A DNA stretch of 64,000 nucleotides from Corticium candelabrum (taxonomy: Eukaryota; Porifera; Homoscleromorpha; Homosclerophorida; Plakinidae). A program made the position numbers and the translations under genes. The notes under the pieces are model-generated. The model was given only the letters and a program-made list of their open reading frames with translations. It did not search any database and was not told where the DNA came from. Positions 41,996 through 55,039 of this stretch are shown piece by piece. The DNA is taken from the NCBI RefSeq assembly GCF_963422355.1, contig NC_085087.1:2137021-2201020 (forward strand), read 5' to 3'. Each line of letters opens with the position of its first letter. Within the stretch, counting starts at the first letter, position 1.

Positions 41996-42069
41996 TGTTC
42001 TGAATGAGGTGGAGGTAGTTTGTACTAATTTGTGATAATGTGAGCTTATCGAATCCAACTGTTTAGACT

Positions 42070-42072
<3 letters not shown>

Positions 42073-42151
<79 letters not shown>

Positions 42152-42163
42152 CACACACACAAC
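42073..42163. repeat. CA microsatellite
   Basis: About 90 bp of ca with one aac interruption. Confidence 0.98.
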
Positions 42164-42169
42164 GCTCGT

Positions 42170-44230
42170 TCGGTGTTTAAACCTCTTCTTACATGTCTAA
42201 TGCAAGAGTCATTGTCAAACGCTTGATAATATTGAATGATGTTTGATGATGAAGCTATTGTGATGCAGTAGTACCAAGGACTGATTCACATGCTTCTGAT
42301 TGGACTAGGCCCACTGTAGTGTTTGCTATAATATAAGGACTCACATTAGTAGTCTAGGTATTGTTTTCACTCAGCATGCTCATAATGGCAGGCTATCATA
42401 CCAGTCACACTCAAGTATGTGTTGTCATATTTTTTAGCCCGATGTTGGCCTATAAACAACGTAGATGTTTGAGGTTGGCAGAATGTGCTTGGAGCATGCA
42501 TTTTTTGTGACGCAAGAAACATCAGATTACGATGAGCACATCTTTTTACGAAACAGTTGAACAATCCGAGAGTGGGATGTAAACTGCTTGGAGCGAGAAA
42601 TCTCGCTGTTAGAAAACGAAACTATGCACTATTGATTGTTCGTTCTGGTACAAGTGTCACCCACTGTGAGAGATTAGCACATTTACACTGTTGTTAGTAT
42701 TAAATGCACACATTTAGTGATTTTTTCAATATCATTTATATTGCCATAACTGCATGAAGCATGACTACATGAATCCGTGGAAACGTTTAACAAAGGATTG
42801 TCAATATGTATAACGGAAAAGTGACTGCTGCAAACGTGCTACGTGTATGGTAGTAAAGTATCACAAGGACTGCCCCAAACAGGTAGAAAGATTTACAACC
42901 AAATTTGCATATGGAATTGCTTACTCTATTGCTGCGTGCATGTACACTAAACCCTAATTTTGCTTTTTTCAGAAGACAAAACGAAACAAATTCCTTGAAT
43001 TTTTTACACAGTGGAATATAGGAAAAAATTGGTGAAACATCATGCTCTAGTAAAAGAGGTTGACCTAACATTTTAAATTTTGTGCATTCGTTCATAATTG
43101 ATATCACAGTCCTTTCTTGTAATTATTGACATCAACATTTTAGTTTAATTTCCTTATTTCTTGCATCATATTCACTACTGTATTTACTATCAAAATATAT
43201 ACAAAAAATTGGCTTGTTGCTGTTGTTTTGTTGCATTATTATTGAATAATTAGTATCTTTCTGCTAATGGAACAACAAGCATTCCTTGTGCAGCCAAAAT
43301 TCTACAAAGTGCACTTGAAGGGGCAACTAAGCCAAGAAGAATTAGACTGTAATTGACTTTAATTCTTACCAGAACAAAACATACATCGCCAGTGTTATCA
43401 TAATAGAAAAATTTGTTACAAATTAGACTTTTGTAAGAAAAATTCTTCCCAAAAATGAAAGAGTGTGTGGATGAGTGGGGATGTATAAGTGTTTGTACAG
43501 CTAAATGATGACGTCATTTATTACAAGCAGGTGACATAATGTTTGACGATTACGGTGCATGGTGGAGCAACATTTGACATCCATTCTGCTCTATTTCTAC
43601 GATTGCTTGTTACCACAACAACCTGCATGTAGCAAACTTAATTATTCCTAGAACTGATTGTCCGAGGCATACAATATCAATATCACAAAAAGACATGCCA
43701 GTAGTAGTACATTGACATGTGAAATAGCTGGGGGACTTGCCACACAAACATCAAGTCAGGTTAGTTGAGACATGCAGGAACGTCAGATCTGCATCGCCCA
43801 ACCATTAAAGTAGCCATTGTCTTGTGCAATAATTATCTCCTACGTAAACCCCGTCTGGCCACACACTGTTAAGCCTCTCTGTTTGTAATAAGCGTAAGCC
43901 GCCTGTGTCCTTGTAGCACTCACATAATGGACAGTCCGCTTGTAGTCAGACATAAAATGGCCTGCCTTTGGCACGGTTAGGTATCCAGATCTGTAGGTCA
44001 TTTCTTCATTGAATGAACCACCTTTGCCTCTTCCTGATATTGAAAAAGGTACTTGTTGTTGTAAAACAGGAATTAAAGAGCACCCTGTTTGCCTTCTTCC
44101 ATGTGTCCAGATATAGATATTTAGCTTGAAAATTGGGGTTGTATTGGATTAAACGTTTTTCGCGTTTGTCATTTGAAATTTGACCACACAAATACCTATG
44201 TACTGTCATACAAACATAACTACGTGCATT
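42170..44230. other. No confident gene
   Basis: Minus frames at 42564-42367 and 43107-42787 are open but match nothing secure. No repeat or splice pair was identified. Confidence 0.35.
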
Positions 44231-44235
44231 ACAAT

Positions 44236-44241
44236 CACACA

Positions 44242-44304
<63 letters not shown>

Positions 44305-44342
44305 CCTCCTCCTCCTGTCTTGCTTCAGTCTAGACGGACACG

Positions 44343-44436
<94 letters not shown>

Positions 44437-44474
44437 CCTCCTCCTCCTGTCTTGCTTCAGTCTAGACGGACACG

Positions 44475-44560
<86 letters not shown>

Positions 44561-44588
44561 GCACACACACACACACACACACGCACAC
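44236..44588. repeat. Compound minisatellite of CA runs and a 42-bp spacer
   Basis: Three CA runs (44236-44302, 44345-44435, 44478-44588) are separated by two identical spacers that begin tcctcctcctcctgtcttgc and end ggacacgct. The period is about 133 bp, so the CA run and spacer were duplicated together. Confidence 0.95.
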
Positions 44589-44594
44589 AGACCG

Positions 44595-45385
44595 TGATGT
44601 CCCCTATGTACTTTTTGCTTGCGTTTCTAAAAGATTCTTTGTCTTGTTTCACTGCTGCTTCAACCTACCGACGTAACTGCCAGCGTGTATATACTGGTCT
44701 CTCGATTCCATCTTGTACTGATACAAGATACAAGTCAGGTTTTTTCTATTAGTTGCAAACTTCTGTCTGTAATCCAGTTATTTTGCTTGACTGAAGCAGA
44801 GGGGAGTTGCTCTCCTAAAGCGTCACTTATCGCAGTATGAAATCGTTCTATCTCTCTTCAACGGGGACGTCAGTATTACCCATAGACTTCGAACAACGCT
44901 CTCTTGAAAAGCCTTAAACTTGTTGCCGTTTTGTCACTCGAAGATGAGGGGAAATCATCGCAAGAAAATGAGGGTATATGAATTACAATTACAGTGGATT
45001 GCTCGTTTCTTCAAAGAGTCATTGAGGATGGAAGTGTTGCTCTAGATATTGGTTCCATATTGAGAAAGCACATTCTACAGGTGGTCGCAGCTTTGTTTTG
45101 CAAAACAACCTCCGCTAGAGAAGTCGGCCATCCTTTTACTCTAAAATGTTGTCGACTGATAAACTAACGATTCTGTTGATCAATGAACATGCACCAGTAA
45201 CAGAGCCGCCTGACTTGCCTAAGCATCTCCTTGGCAATCCATTGGTGACCGAGACACTAGGAAGGTCAGCTTACAGAAACACTCCGTCGTTTAGCGCTAC
45301 GCCCTCGCAATCTTGATTGTATAGCTACGCAATCAAGATAGAAGGTTGGTCTGAACTACACCAATTGAGCTAAAGACGCCACACA

Positions 45386-45442
<57 letters not shown>

Positions 45443-45519
45443 TAGGGTAACGTCTATCAGCACAGTTTGGAAATTGTTTGGTTTTCCTAGTTTACTGGCG
45501 ATGAAACACATTCCTCCTC
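44595..45519. other. No confident gene; CA run at 45383-45441
   Basis: A plus frame (44991-45165, VIEDGSVALDIGSILRKH) reads naturally but lacks splice support. 45316-45345 is a small hairpin (cttgattg / caatcaag). 45383-45441 is a CA microsatellite. Confidence 0.35.
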
Positions 45520-45745
45520 TTTGTTAGTGAGTACGGCTATCCAACGTGGGCGTTGGTGAGATTCGCCGAGGACGCCAGCCGTGTGTTATAGAAAATCCAA
45601 TCCTGACAGTTCGACGTCACACTATAGCATCACGTTTGTAGCAATCGTGATGTGGCAGACTCGTAACACCATGGAAGAGGAGAAGAACGGTAACGACGTA
45701 CAGAGGAGTTGTTAGAGACAACTGAGTCACCAGAACGATCAAAGA
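45520..45745. repeat. Duplicated exon-like block, copy 1
   Basis: About 225 bp related to 46213-46447 at roughly 75%. On the minus strand one frame is conserved between copies (TSNCQDWIFYNT... versus TSNCHDEISTMY..., ...NLTNAHVG versus ...TLANANVG), suggesting a duplicated exon. Copy 1 also has a hydrophobic, signal-like frame (YVVTVLLLFHGVTSL). Copy 1 has a stop in the conserved frame. Confidence 0.45.
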
Positions 45746-46212
45746 TAAGCTGTTATAACTGTTGTTAATTTGACGGTAGAATTCCAGATACAAGCCGCGT
45801 TGAAGTTGTAGTCTATCAGTGTATACCGATGATGGAGAGACATCAGAGTATTGTAACAGACGGTTGATGCTGGTTGGTCTGGTTCCAGCCGAAAGTTTAC
45901 AGAATAAGAGGTTGTCAGGTTGCATGAGCATCGCTCTTCTCTGTTAGTACAGTTTAGTGATTTAAAATTTTGACTGCTCAACATTTCAAAAGGATGCACA
46001 GGAAATAATCTTTAATTTAATCTTGTCATCAGTGTGAAAAGCGATCGCATAAACTCCGTCCGTGAGATGTAATTCTAGATCAACAACTTAACTTTGAAGA
46101 GGTTGGATTTCTGTTTGAGTAGGTACAACGTCTAGCTACTAGCCCAGTTTGAAAATTACCTACTATTGCAACGGAATGCGTAACAGATGGGTAAGACTTT
46201 CTTTGCTGGTGC

Positions 46213-46447
46213 ATGGTAAATTGTTAGTGAGTATGGCTCTCCAACGTTGGCATTGGCGAGAGTTGCTGACAGTGTCAACAGTGCATACATTGTAGAAATC
46301 TCATCGTGACAGTTTGAAGTTGCACTTGCATCATTTTGTTGAGCAATAGTGAGATGGCAAACTCCTGCCACCGTGAGAGAGGAGAAGAACGCTAACGACC
46401 TACAGAACTGTTGTTAGAGTCATCTTCGTCATCAGAGCGATATCAGA
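46213..46447. repeat. Duplicated exon-like block, copy 2
   Basis: See 45520-45745. Here the minus frame (46371-46156) stays open through the block and beyond. Confidence 0.45.
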
Positions 46448-46535
46448 CGTAAACGAACATGACTGAGGGTTGCTCTGCACACTCATTTATTTGCTCATTT
46501 GATTAATAACACCTCTCCGTGTTTGCTCTCTAGGT

Positions 46536-46752
46536 AGGAAGCCTAACTCATGTTCCCTGTTTGCCGTTGCATTACTGGCTTGTTGTTGGAGAAGAAGGGA
46601 GAACATTGCAAAGCCTACTAGTGATTAGCACTAAATACGGAGTGATGCACTCGGTAAACCTCCATGTTAATGGGAGTTCTTACGCGTTTGATTACTCAAC
46701 ACAAGGGTTAAACGCACAATTCGGACATACCGTAGCTGTTGTATGCAATTAA
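46536..46752 (+). CDS. Possible terminal exon, unknown protein
   Basis: After an acceptor-like ttgctctctag, a frame of about 70 residues (LPLHYWLVVGEEGRTLQSLL, HSVNLHVNGSSYAFDYST) runs to a stop at 46752. The composition reads as a beta-rich globular segment. No upstream exon was joined to it. Confidence 0.3.
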
Positions 46753-48096
46753 TTAATATGTGAATATGGGTTAACGAAGGAAATGAAAACAGGATTGACG
46801 TCGCCGGTTGATGCAAATACAACAAAAGTGGGAGCGCATCCATCGGACATCCGCGTGTTGATCGAAAGAAGATGCGATTTATAGGCGACGAAATTAATTA
46901 CGTGCGGGTGTCGTAGGAGCACGTGCCCCCGCTAAACGTTAGCTATCTGTGATACCCTAGACCTAGTAGGGAAGGTTATCTCTGCATGGCGATGAAATAG
47001 AGCTATTTTGGCAATGAATAACCTTGAGTTTGCTTAAGTAATAAATAAATGCCATTTATGCATTTATGTTGGCTCAGTAACTCTTGTTGTAGTGGTAATT
47101 CAACATTCAGAGAAAGTGTAATTGTTGGAGAATTATGTGCCCTTCTCAGAAATAGCTTACCGATCAAGTGCTTATACCAATACAACCTAACTGCGCTCTA
47201 CAGCTGCAGGGATTTTCCTAGCTAACTCTCAATTCAAGTTGCGTCCGAGCTGTTCAATTTGCGTTCAGAATTGTTTTGAGCTGTAATTGGAATGTACCAG
47301 CCACGGGACTTTCTCCAAACAAACCGCATACTATAGGATAAAATGCATGATATAATTCCTAAGACTTACTAAGTAAATACAGCATCAAATAGAATTGTTT
47401 ATTTTAAGTGTAAAAAATCAGTTTTAGTAGCTGTGTTACAAGCACACCTGATTCAGAGAGCGGGGTTGCGTAAAATGAGCAAAAGTTGCTTACATGTACG
47501 GATAAAAAGGATTGTAAGAAAGACACTGAGATGTGATTGTAAGAAAAACACTGAGATGTACTAACTTTATAGCAATATCGTATATGAGACAATTTCAATT
47601 GACCAGTCTGCAGCCAACACCCCTTAGCACGCTTCTTTTATTGTCAAGCGAAGCATGTACTGGCCCCGAGTCTCTGGCTTTCTTTTTTAAGCGCTTAAAC
47701 TCGCCAAAGAAACCAGCAATCAACAACCAGAGGTTTAGCAAACGCAGTAACCAACTCGCGTCACTGCGTATCGTTCTGGAAACACACACAACAAGTAAAG
47801 TGAATGAACTTCGCATGCTCTGGAAAGCCTTCGCGGTATCAATATTATTGTAAGAATGACAATAACAAGTGGCAGTAAAGTTCAACGCATTTCGGGTGCT
47901 GTTGCGCATATATTTTCTTTAAACATAATTTATATTCATGTTTCTAAGCATTAATTTTAGTATTGTGTACCACATATATAGCATACCCATGCATTACTAA
48001 TTAATATCGACATCCTTTGTTTGCGTCACTTTGTTTAGTGTGTATTGTGCGAGTGCATCATATTGTTGTTCACAAGCGCGTTGAGAGATAACTTGG

Positions 48097-48098
<2 letters not shown>
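46753..48098. other. Nothing recognised
   Basis: AT-rich; short frames on both strands between 47400 and 47910 overlap each other and carry no motif. 47505-47555 contains a short tandem of attgtaagaaa-acactgagatgt. Confidence 0.4.

Positions 48099-48145
<47 letters not shown>
48099..48145. repeat. AT microsatellite
   Basis: About 47 bp of ta immediately before the first exon of the coiled-coil gene. Confidence 0.97.
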
Positions 48146-48151
<6 letters not shown>

Positions 48152-48156
48152 TAGAA

Positions 48157-50252
48157 ATGGGCTGTTGTTGGTCTAGATGTAAGAATGACGATAAACATCA
48201 GCAAGTTACTGAAGGCAAGAAAAGTTGTAGATGAAAACAAAAAATTGAAGAAAAGGTAAAATTATCGCTACTTTGTTGTATGATAAAGACAAAATCTCAG
48301 ACACTGCATCTGTACGTGCAAGGTAAGAAAGTACAAAGTAACAAGACTGTTTTTGTAATCGTGGTAACCATTTGTGGCGTCATAATTGTAAAGTGATACA
48401 TTTCATTGTTGTGTTAGAGTAATGGTCCTCAACAAAATAATATTCTCGTGTTGTAAACAACAAAAATGAATGATATTAAGTCGTTCGTAAATGTTAGAAT
48501 ATATATATATATATATAAAGTCTGTGACACTTTCCGCACAGACTGCTCGCAATGATCGAAGATCAACAATATTGTCATCAGTTGAGTAGAATTTAGATGC
48601 TTAAACTTTCCCTGAGACGTCTGATTTCGCTAAACTGAAAACTGTACACTACGATCACGAATTGTATCTTAATTAATACCATTGAATACTTTGTAGCATA
48701 CTAAGGGACGCTTAGACAATGAGTGATAGCACTCGTCATATACTGACAATTAGTGATTAATTTTTTAATTTTCTGTTTCAGAGTCGTCGATGAACTTTTG
48801 CATAGCGAGAGCAAATTGAGAGAATCTGCGACAATTGCAACAGTTTGCCACAAAAATGGCGACGCAGAACGAGAAGAACTGAGATATGAAGTGGAAATGT
48901 ACTTTTGTCATTGTATGGTCGGGTGACGCCATTAGTTTCATCTTACTTTCGTAAGGTTGTTGCACGAAATGATCGACGAAATTGTAAAGAATGTGGAAGT
49001 TCCTGCTAGAAGAAATGATTCTGTATCACAAACTGCGTTACAAAAAGAAAACCGAGCGAGTAAAAAGGTTAAAATGTTCCTATTAGCGCTTATCAAACCT
49101 ACAAAATTATTCCAGAGATTGATATCATATTATAACATTTAGCATTAAATAATACCTTACAATTAGGCAAAATTACGTGCTTACGGTATATTTCATGTCG
49201 TTGTTTTTGTTTTGTGCGTTCAGGCTTACCTTTCACTAGAGCTTAGCATTGTCGATTCATCTTGGTCTGAAATGTCTGTCTGGTCACAGCTGACAACAGT
49301 GTCACATACGACAACTACAGCGCTCCCGCAAAATGAGAATGAGATTCAGTCTCGTTTGTGGCAAAATTTCATAAGACTAGCATTCAAGTTGTGCTCTAAT
49401 GAGGTAGACAGCAAAACATGCAATTTGAATAATAATACAAATAGTAATAATAGTAATAATACTAAACCTCTGGGCAGTTATCTCTTGATTGCATGTTGTT
49501 GGTTTTCGACTGTCCAAATGATTTCATATTTTTCATTCCATGTTTCGTAGTCCAGTAGCAGCAGCTGTATAGTCCTCTTTTCTAGACAGCATTATGTATA
49601 TTTAATGTAATAACCATGGTGACTATTAAAACCAATTAACAATTTCGATTATAAATTATTAGATGAAAGCTCGTGTTATTGTCGACAAGGATACATACGT
49701 TTGGAAAGACACTGTCAAGTGGCTCAACCCCAGTCCGTCAGCACGAAAGCTGCAGCGATGCGACTGTTTCGTGTCTTGGCTGTCTCTGACTATTTACAGT
49801 ACATACAATGAGAAACAACCTATTGCGAACAGATATCGTTATCAAAATCGTCATTATACGTTCTGTAGTGTTTGACGACGTACTCTTTCTTGTTCTAAAG
49901 AACGAAGAAGAAGGCAAGAATCAGGTCGAGCTAATAATGATATCTGCAGTTATAGATGCACATATACTGCATTATTTTGTGTACATAATTTAATTAATAT
50001 AAACCCACGTACTAAAGGCAAGCATTGTATATACTTTTGGTATATTTTGTTACGTTAGCAAGTGGAAAAACAATGGACGAAACCTCTACTCCTCTCCAGA
50101 CAGACAATTTCAGAAGACGAAGGTAAGTATAAACATGATTTTGATGGCAAAATAATTTAAATAATTTTATTAATACCAAACGTAAAATTTTGCAGATGAT
50201 TGCCTCCGTTGGACAATCAACTACGGTTTAAGTCATTACTATTTAGAAAGCA
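48157..50252 (+). CDS. Unidentified multi-exon coiled-coil gene
   Basis: Exons with agreeing phases: 48185-48255 (ATG 48185; MTINISKLLKARKVVDENKK), 48782-48898 (VVDELLHSESKLRESA), 48956-49067 (LLHEMIDEIVKNVEVPAR), 49224-49403 (AYLSLELSIVDSSWSEM), 49663-49798 (MKARVIVDKDTYVWKDTVKW), 50059-~50122, with a possible last exon at 50196-50252. All introns are GT-AG. Charged heptad-like stretches in the first three exons suggest a coiled coil. The ending is ambiguous: two frames are possible in the last exons, one finishing TDNFRRRR-stop. An alternative upstream start at 48157 (MGCCWSRC) lies in another frame, and the frame used is also open back to an acceptor-like ag near 48154, so exon 1 may be internal. 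No family recognised. Confidence 0.6.
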
Positions 50253-50860
50253 GGTACTTTTGTCACAATCTTGTAAACCAGTACAGCCAGCAAATTTTTA
50301 CTAGTGTGGGTGTTGTCTGGTGTAGTTACGACCACTCACGTGAAACTGCAGTCACAATTTTGAGAGCGTCATCTTTATGAAAAGTAAAATTGTGAGACAT
50401 GAATTACTATAATTAATTTTAACAGTTACTGAAATCGTAATATTTCCATTACTCTGCACTACGTAGTTCAACTTGTTGTTTCATATGATTGCTGGGGATT
50501 TCGTAAGTTTACTTAGGCAATATCTGGACTTCTGGGTCACAGACAGTACTGTACCGTAGTAGCCCTCAGCGTCTTGTTTTCCAGACGTTATATGCGCAAA
50601 TAATTTCCGCAATGGATCACTGTGTAATTTATAATTTTAGAAAGCTGACAATTACTTGAAATGTTGTCATATATTTAAGTATATTCGTCAAAATATTTTC
50701 TAAAAGAAACTCTCAAATTCATGCATATAGTCAGTTATAGTATTTCAGTTGCATACGTATTGTCATGATACGTATCATCATGAAATATTGTACTAGACTA
50801 GTAAATGATTCTGCGTTCTACGCGCATCAGAGCTACGAGCGTATATTTATGTGCATGTAG
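50253..50860. other. Nothing recognised
   Basis: AT-rich 3' flank of the preceding gene; no frames of note. Confidence 0.4.
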
Positions 50861-50870
50861 TTGCGTGTGC

Positions 50871-50908
50871 GGTGTGGTGGTGGTGGTGGTGGTGGTGGTG
50901 GTGGTGGT

Positions 50909-50966
<58 letters not shown>

Positions 50967-50977
50967 TGTGTGTGTGT
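50871..50977. repeat. TGG then TG microsatellite
   Basis: About 13 tgg units pass directly into a tg run. Confidence 0.97.
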
Positions 50978-51403
50978 ATCAAATTGGGAAATGATAGCAT
51001 GTGACCGTTCAGTGTGGAAGAAAATATGAGATTAGGTTTAGATCGTTACGAGGAAGACAGAATTGACAAAATTGAAGAAAAGAGACTAATTCGGCACAAC
51101 TATACACCACAAACTTGATTATTGGTACAAAGAAAGTTTAAAATATCTGTCATCAAGTATGTCGTTCCAGAATTGAACTCTTTCACATGAACATGCTCAT
51201 CAAAGACAAATTGTAAACAACTGCTGAGTGAAAGTCGTACTCATTGTGCGTGCGTACCCTGGTGACGTAGGTTTCTTAATGGAGCTACGGCTGAAAGTTG
51301 ATCAACCGCTACTACTTATCGTGTTCAGATTGTTGCGGCGGTGAAATTAATTTCGATCTTGCAAATCGAAATTTTTTGATATTATTACGAGAAAATGACT
51401 AGA

Positions 51404-51505
51404 GAAAGGCAGAAACAAGCAGCACCAAAGGTGTGATTGTTTGTGGTAAACGTTTTCGTCAGAAGGGAGACCTCACCAGACACAGCCGATTCTGTAACAG
51501 TTAAT
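51404..51505 (+). pseudogene. C2H2-type zinc-finger fragment
   Basis: The frame reads VCGKRFRQKGDLTRHSRFC, a C2H2 finger in which the first cysteine position is not met (IVCGKRF), then a stop. It may be the N-terminal finger of the RT element that follows, now separated from it by a microsatellite. Confidence 0.4.
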
Positions 51506-51596
51506 GAAACAATCTAGTCATTTGTCCAGGGCTCTATGCTTAAGTTAAGGACACCGCCATCATCAGTTTTACAATGGGCGGGTTCAAGGTTCAAGG

Positions 51597-51780
<184 letters not shown>

Positions 51781-52019
51781 ACGCTGCTTTTACCATTTCA
51801 GCAAGATACTTTGCTAGTGACTTTACGTAAGTAGTTGTATGGTTTTCGTGTGGTTTTTAGGGTGTAGTTATGTAGTAGAGTTATTCTCATTTTCAATTTG
51901 CTTGTTTTACATGTTTCCTTTTTATATTATTCTAGTATTGTTCTATGCTGATTGAGCTTACTAAATTAGCTACGAACAGTTTTGGTTACGTTTTTCTGAG
52001 TTGAAATATAAGTGAGTGA

Positions 52020-54960
52020 GTGAGAGAGTGCGCGAGCACGTGTTCGAACATGTTCGAACTAGCCATCATTATATTACATTTTCGTATGAAACACTCCCTA
52101 CAGACCTGCAAATTCTGTTGCAAACCGTATGCCGCAAAGAATTCTTCTAATGGCAGCAATCGTCTGAAAAGACACATGAAACGTTGTTCAATACGTCAAT
52201 CAGACTGTCACACAGCTAGGTCTTTCGATTCTCTGCCGGCGTCAGCTTTATCGGTTGCTTCGTCGTGCTCTGTTTTTCTGCAAAAATTGGTCGTTATCTG
52301 ACGTTATTCAAAATTTGGATCCATCTGTGATTGGTAGTTTGTCACATGATCCCACTGAATACCCGTATATACGTTTCTACAAAAGCTTGAGGTTCATGAA
52401 ATAAGCAATCACATTGTATATTTTGTTCGTCAAATCAAACCTAATATGAAAGAATCTTTTGCCCTATGTTGTGCCATGCCTTTGAAGCTTCTCAAAGTAG
52501 ATCCTCAAAATGAGTCCGCATGGAAGCTGCTTCTTTTAGTCCCTATACTACTATTACAACGAGAGTCACGAGAAGGCCAGTCGGGAAGGAAAGATATTGA
52601 GAGATTTAGATTGTTCAAAGAAGAGAGATTTGGGGAGCTGTCTCACCTCACAAAGGCTACAAGACACAAACGTAGTCAAGGAATTTCGAATCAAGAGACA
52701 GCCCAGGATATGTTACTCAATCCTTGCCTTGTTCGTTTTGTTAGAAGTAAGATCAAGTCTGGTGAAATCTCAACAGCTGCAAGTGTGTTAGCAAGCTCTG
52801 GGGTTGCTGAAGACTTGGATGACACCTTATTAATTAAGAAACTGGAAGCGAAACACCTTGTACGTAGGTCATTCTCAACTAGCTTTCAGCCACACTTCCC
52901 ACACAGTTTCCAACCTTTACAGATATCAACAAAACATGCACTAAATCATTACGAGATTGCCCTAATGGGTCCAGCTGTGGGAATAATAGTTGGAAGTTTA
53001 AACATTTGAAAATGTTATTGGAACCAGACCTAACACGAGATTTACTCTTCAGTGTTTGCACCGTCATTCCTGGCGGCCAGGTATCAGATTCAATTATAAA
53101 GGCACTAGCTGGTGCTAAATTGATTCCACTTAAGAAGAACTAAGTGGATGTTCGTCCTGCTGCAATTGGCAATTGCATCAGGCGACGGTTAACCAAGGCA
53201 GCTTGCTTACATTTAAAGAGAGATATGGCAGAATACCTCTCTCCTTTCCAGTATCGAGTGTCGACTCCTGGAGGAACAGAGGTCATAACACACCTAATAC
53301 AATTATGCCTGCAGGATAATTATCTGTCATTATATAATTTGACGCAAAATGCATTCAATAGCATTCATCGTGACATCATTCTGGAAGTAGTAGATGCACA
53401 TTTTTTCGCAACTTCATCTATTTGTGTCTAAACGTTAGTTACATCAACTCAATTCCACTGGTTGTATCAATCAATGGTGAGCATACCAGCATACCAGCAT
53501 TCTATCCGAGGAGGGTGTACAACAAGGGGATCCCCTAGGACATTTCCTCTCCTGCCTTGCTCTACACTCAGTCATTTCGAAGCTTAGCCAGAGGCACCCA
53601 AAAGTCTTGATTCCATGCTACCTTAATGACGCCACAATCACATTGGTTCTAAACAAGAGGTAGTGTCCGCCTTTGTTGAGACGAAAGACGACCTAACAAA
53701 CATGGGATTGGATTTGCGAGAAGATAAATGTGAGGCTTACTGTCCTTCAGGATAGTTGATTGGGATCTGCCTATACCCGTAAGAGATGGATTAGAAATAC
53801 CTGGCACTCCAGTGTAATCAGATGTTTTGTCAAGGAAAAATTGCGTAGAGATAGTGAAGTGCGAAAGTGACCTTTTAGCAAAGTTGTCTCTTTTAGATGA
53901 CATGCAGTCTGCATTACTGCTTTTACGGTATTGTTCAGTTCTCAAGATTACTCATCATCTTCGATCTGTTCCATTATCGCTAATATCTGAAGCGGCAGAA
54001 CTGCATGATACCATGGTTATCATGGCTTTTCAAAACAACTTTGCATGTGGTTCTCCCAATGCCCTTGAATCCTCACAGCTCAAACCTGACATTCAACAAG
54101 AAGGATTTGATCTTCGGTCTGCAAAGCATTCTACATTTGAGGCCTTTCTTGGAGGTTGGTCCAACACCGTAGGCCATCTCCCTCATCGTGATGGTCGTCT
54201 GAGTAGTTTGTGTGATAATCTTGTGAGAGTCAACGGCAAAGAAGAGCCTCAAGTTCTCAGTGAATTGTCAAGTGCTTTGGCAAGTTTCCACCAGTCCTTT
54301 GACGATACGTGGAACTTGTTATCATGTACATCAAAACTGCCAGATGCTCCAAATAAACTACGGGCAAAACTTCATCAAGCCAAAAATGCTGTTGAGCTTA
54401 ACCAGGTTTTACAACAGTGCACCAATAGTGATGATCAAGCTCGAATAAAGGTTGTGGTTGTCCAAACTCTGGGGCTGGGCTGGATGCAATACGGGGTTCG
54501 CATCATTTCACTCTCAGCAATGCCAACATTGTCAATGTCTGCGACTCGGTAAAGCCATTCCATGATTGCAATCTTTGGATCGTTGTGTTGCCCAGTGTGG
54601 TCAACCAATAGATGTTGAAGGATACAACGCCATGACGTGTAAGTGGAGCGATGGCCCAATCAAACGACATGACAAAGCACTCGACTGCTTCTACGACATG
54701 TCCAAATTTTTGGGATTTCATTGCCGGAAAGAGTTGACGGCGAAATTCAAGAATAAACAACGTCCGGACATTGCAACTATACAGATGGAGAAAACCTCCT
54801 TTTAGACGTAACCATTACTCACTCCGTGGCAAAACGGTCAGTCCGTTCCAGTTGTAGTAAACCTGATTTTGCTGCAGCTGAAGAGACGGAGAAAGATCGC
54901 AAATACCTTGTAAAGTCACCAAATCTTGGGTACATGTTTCGTCCCATTGCCTTGAAGGTA
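52020..54960 (+). pseudogene. Reverse-transcriptase element with N-terminal zinc finger and C-terminal nuclease-like motif
   Basis: In order: a CCHC-like finger (TCKFCCKPYA ... LKRHMKRC, 52100-52190); a pre-RT region (AWKLLLLVPILLL, RFRLFKEERFGEL, ISTAASVLASSGVA, 52446-53009); RT pieces (IPLKKN, VRPAAIGNCIRRRLTKAA, SPFQYRVSTPGGTEVI, GVQQGDPLGHFLSCLALH, CYLNDATITLVL in place of a canonical DD box). Then a GGLGLRS-like region decayed to EGFDLRSAKHS (53827-54552), and after a frameshift CVAQCGQPIDVEGYNAMTC, RPDIATIQ and DVTITHS. The RPD...DVT pair resembles a PD-(D/E)XK nuclease core. The order matches an RT family widespread in dinoflagellates, other protists and some animals. It has at least five frame breaks and so is inactive. 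Confidence 0.75.
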
Positions 54961-55039
54961 TACGGTCGCTAGGGAAACAAAGCGGAGGAGGCTCTAGAAG
55001 AACTATATAGCTAGCTAGCTAGCTCACAGGAAAACTTTG

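Noticed and set aside
41601..42035. Plus frame with MYLNHSPP repeats
   Set aside because: A second frame of the same 24-bp minisatellite; the TDVSKPLT frame is the one joined by splicing.
42367..43107. Possible KDZ/CxC2-type transposase fragment on the minus strand (VTGMIACHYEHAE)
   Set aside because: One short resemblance, no supporting motifs, several stops between the two frames.
45316..45384. tRNA-like A box on the minus strand (tagctcaattgg)
   Set aside because: No B box, no cloverleaf and no acceptor stem; at most a tRNA-like scrap.
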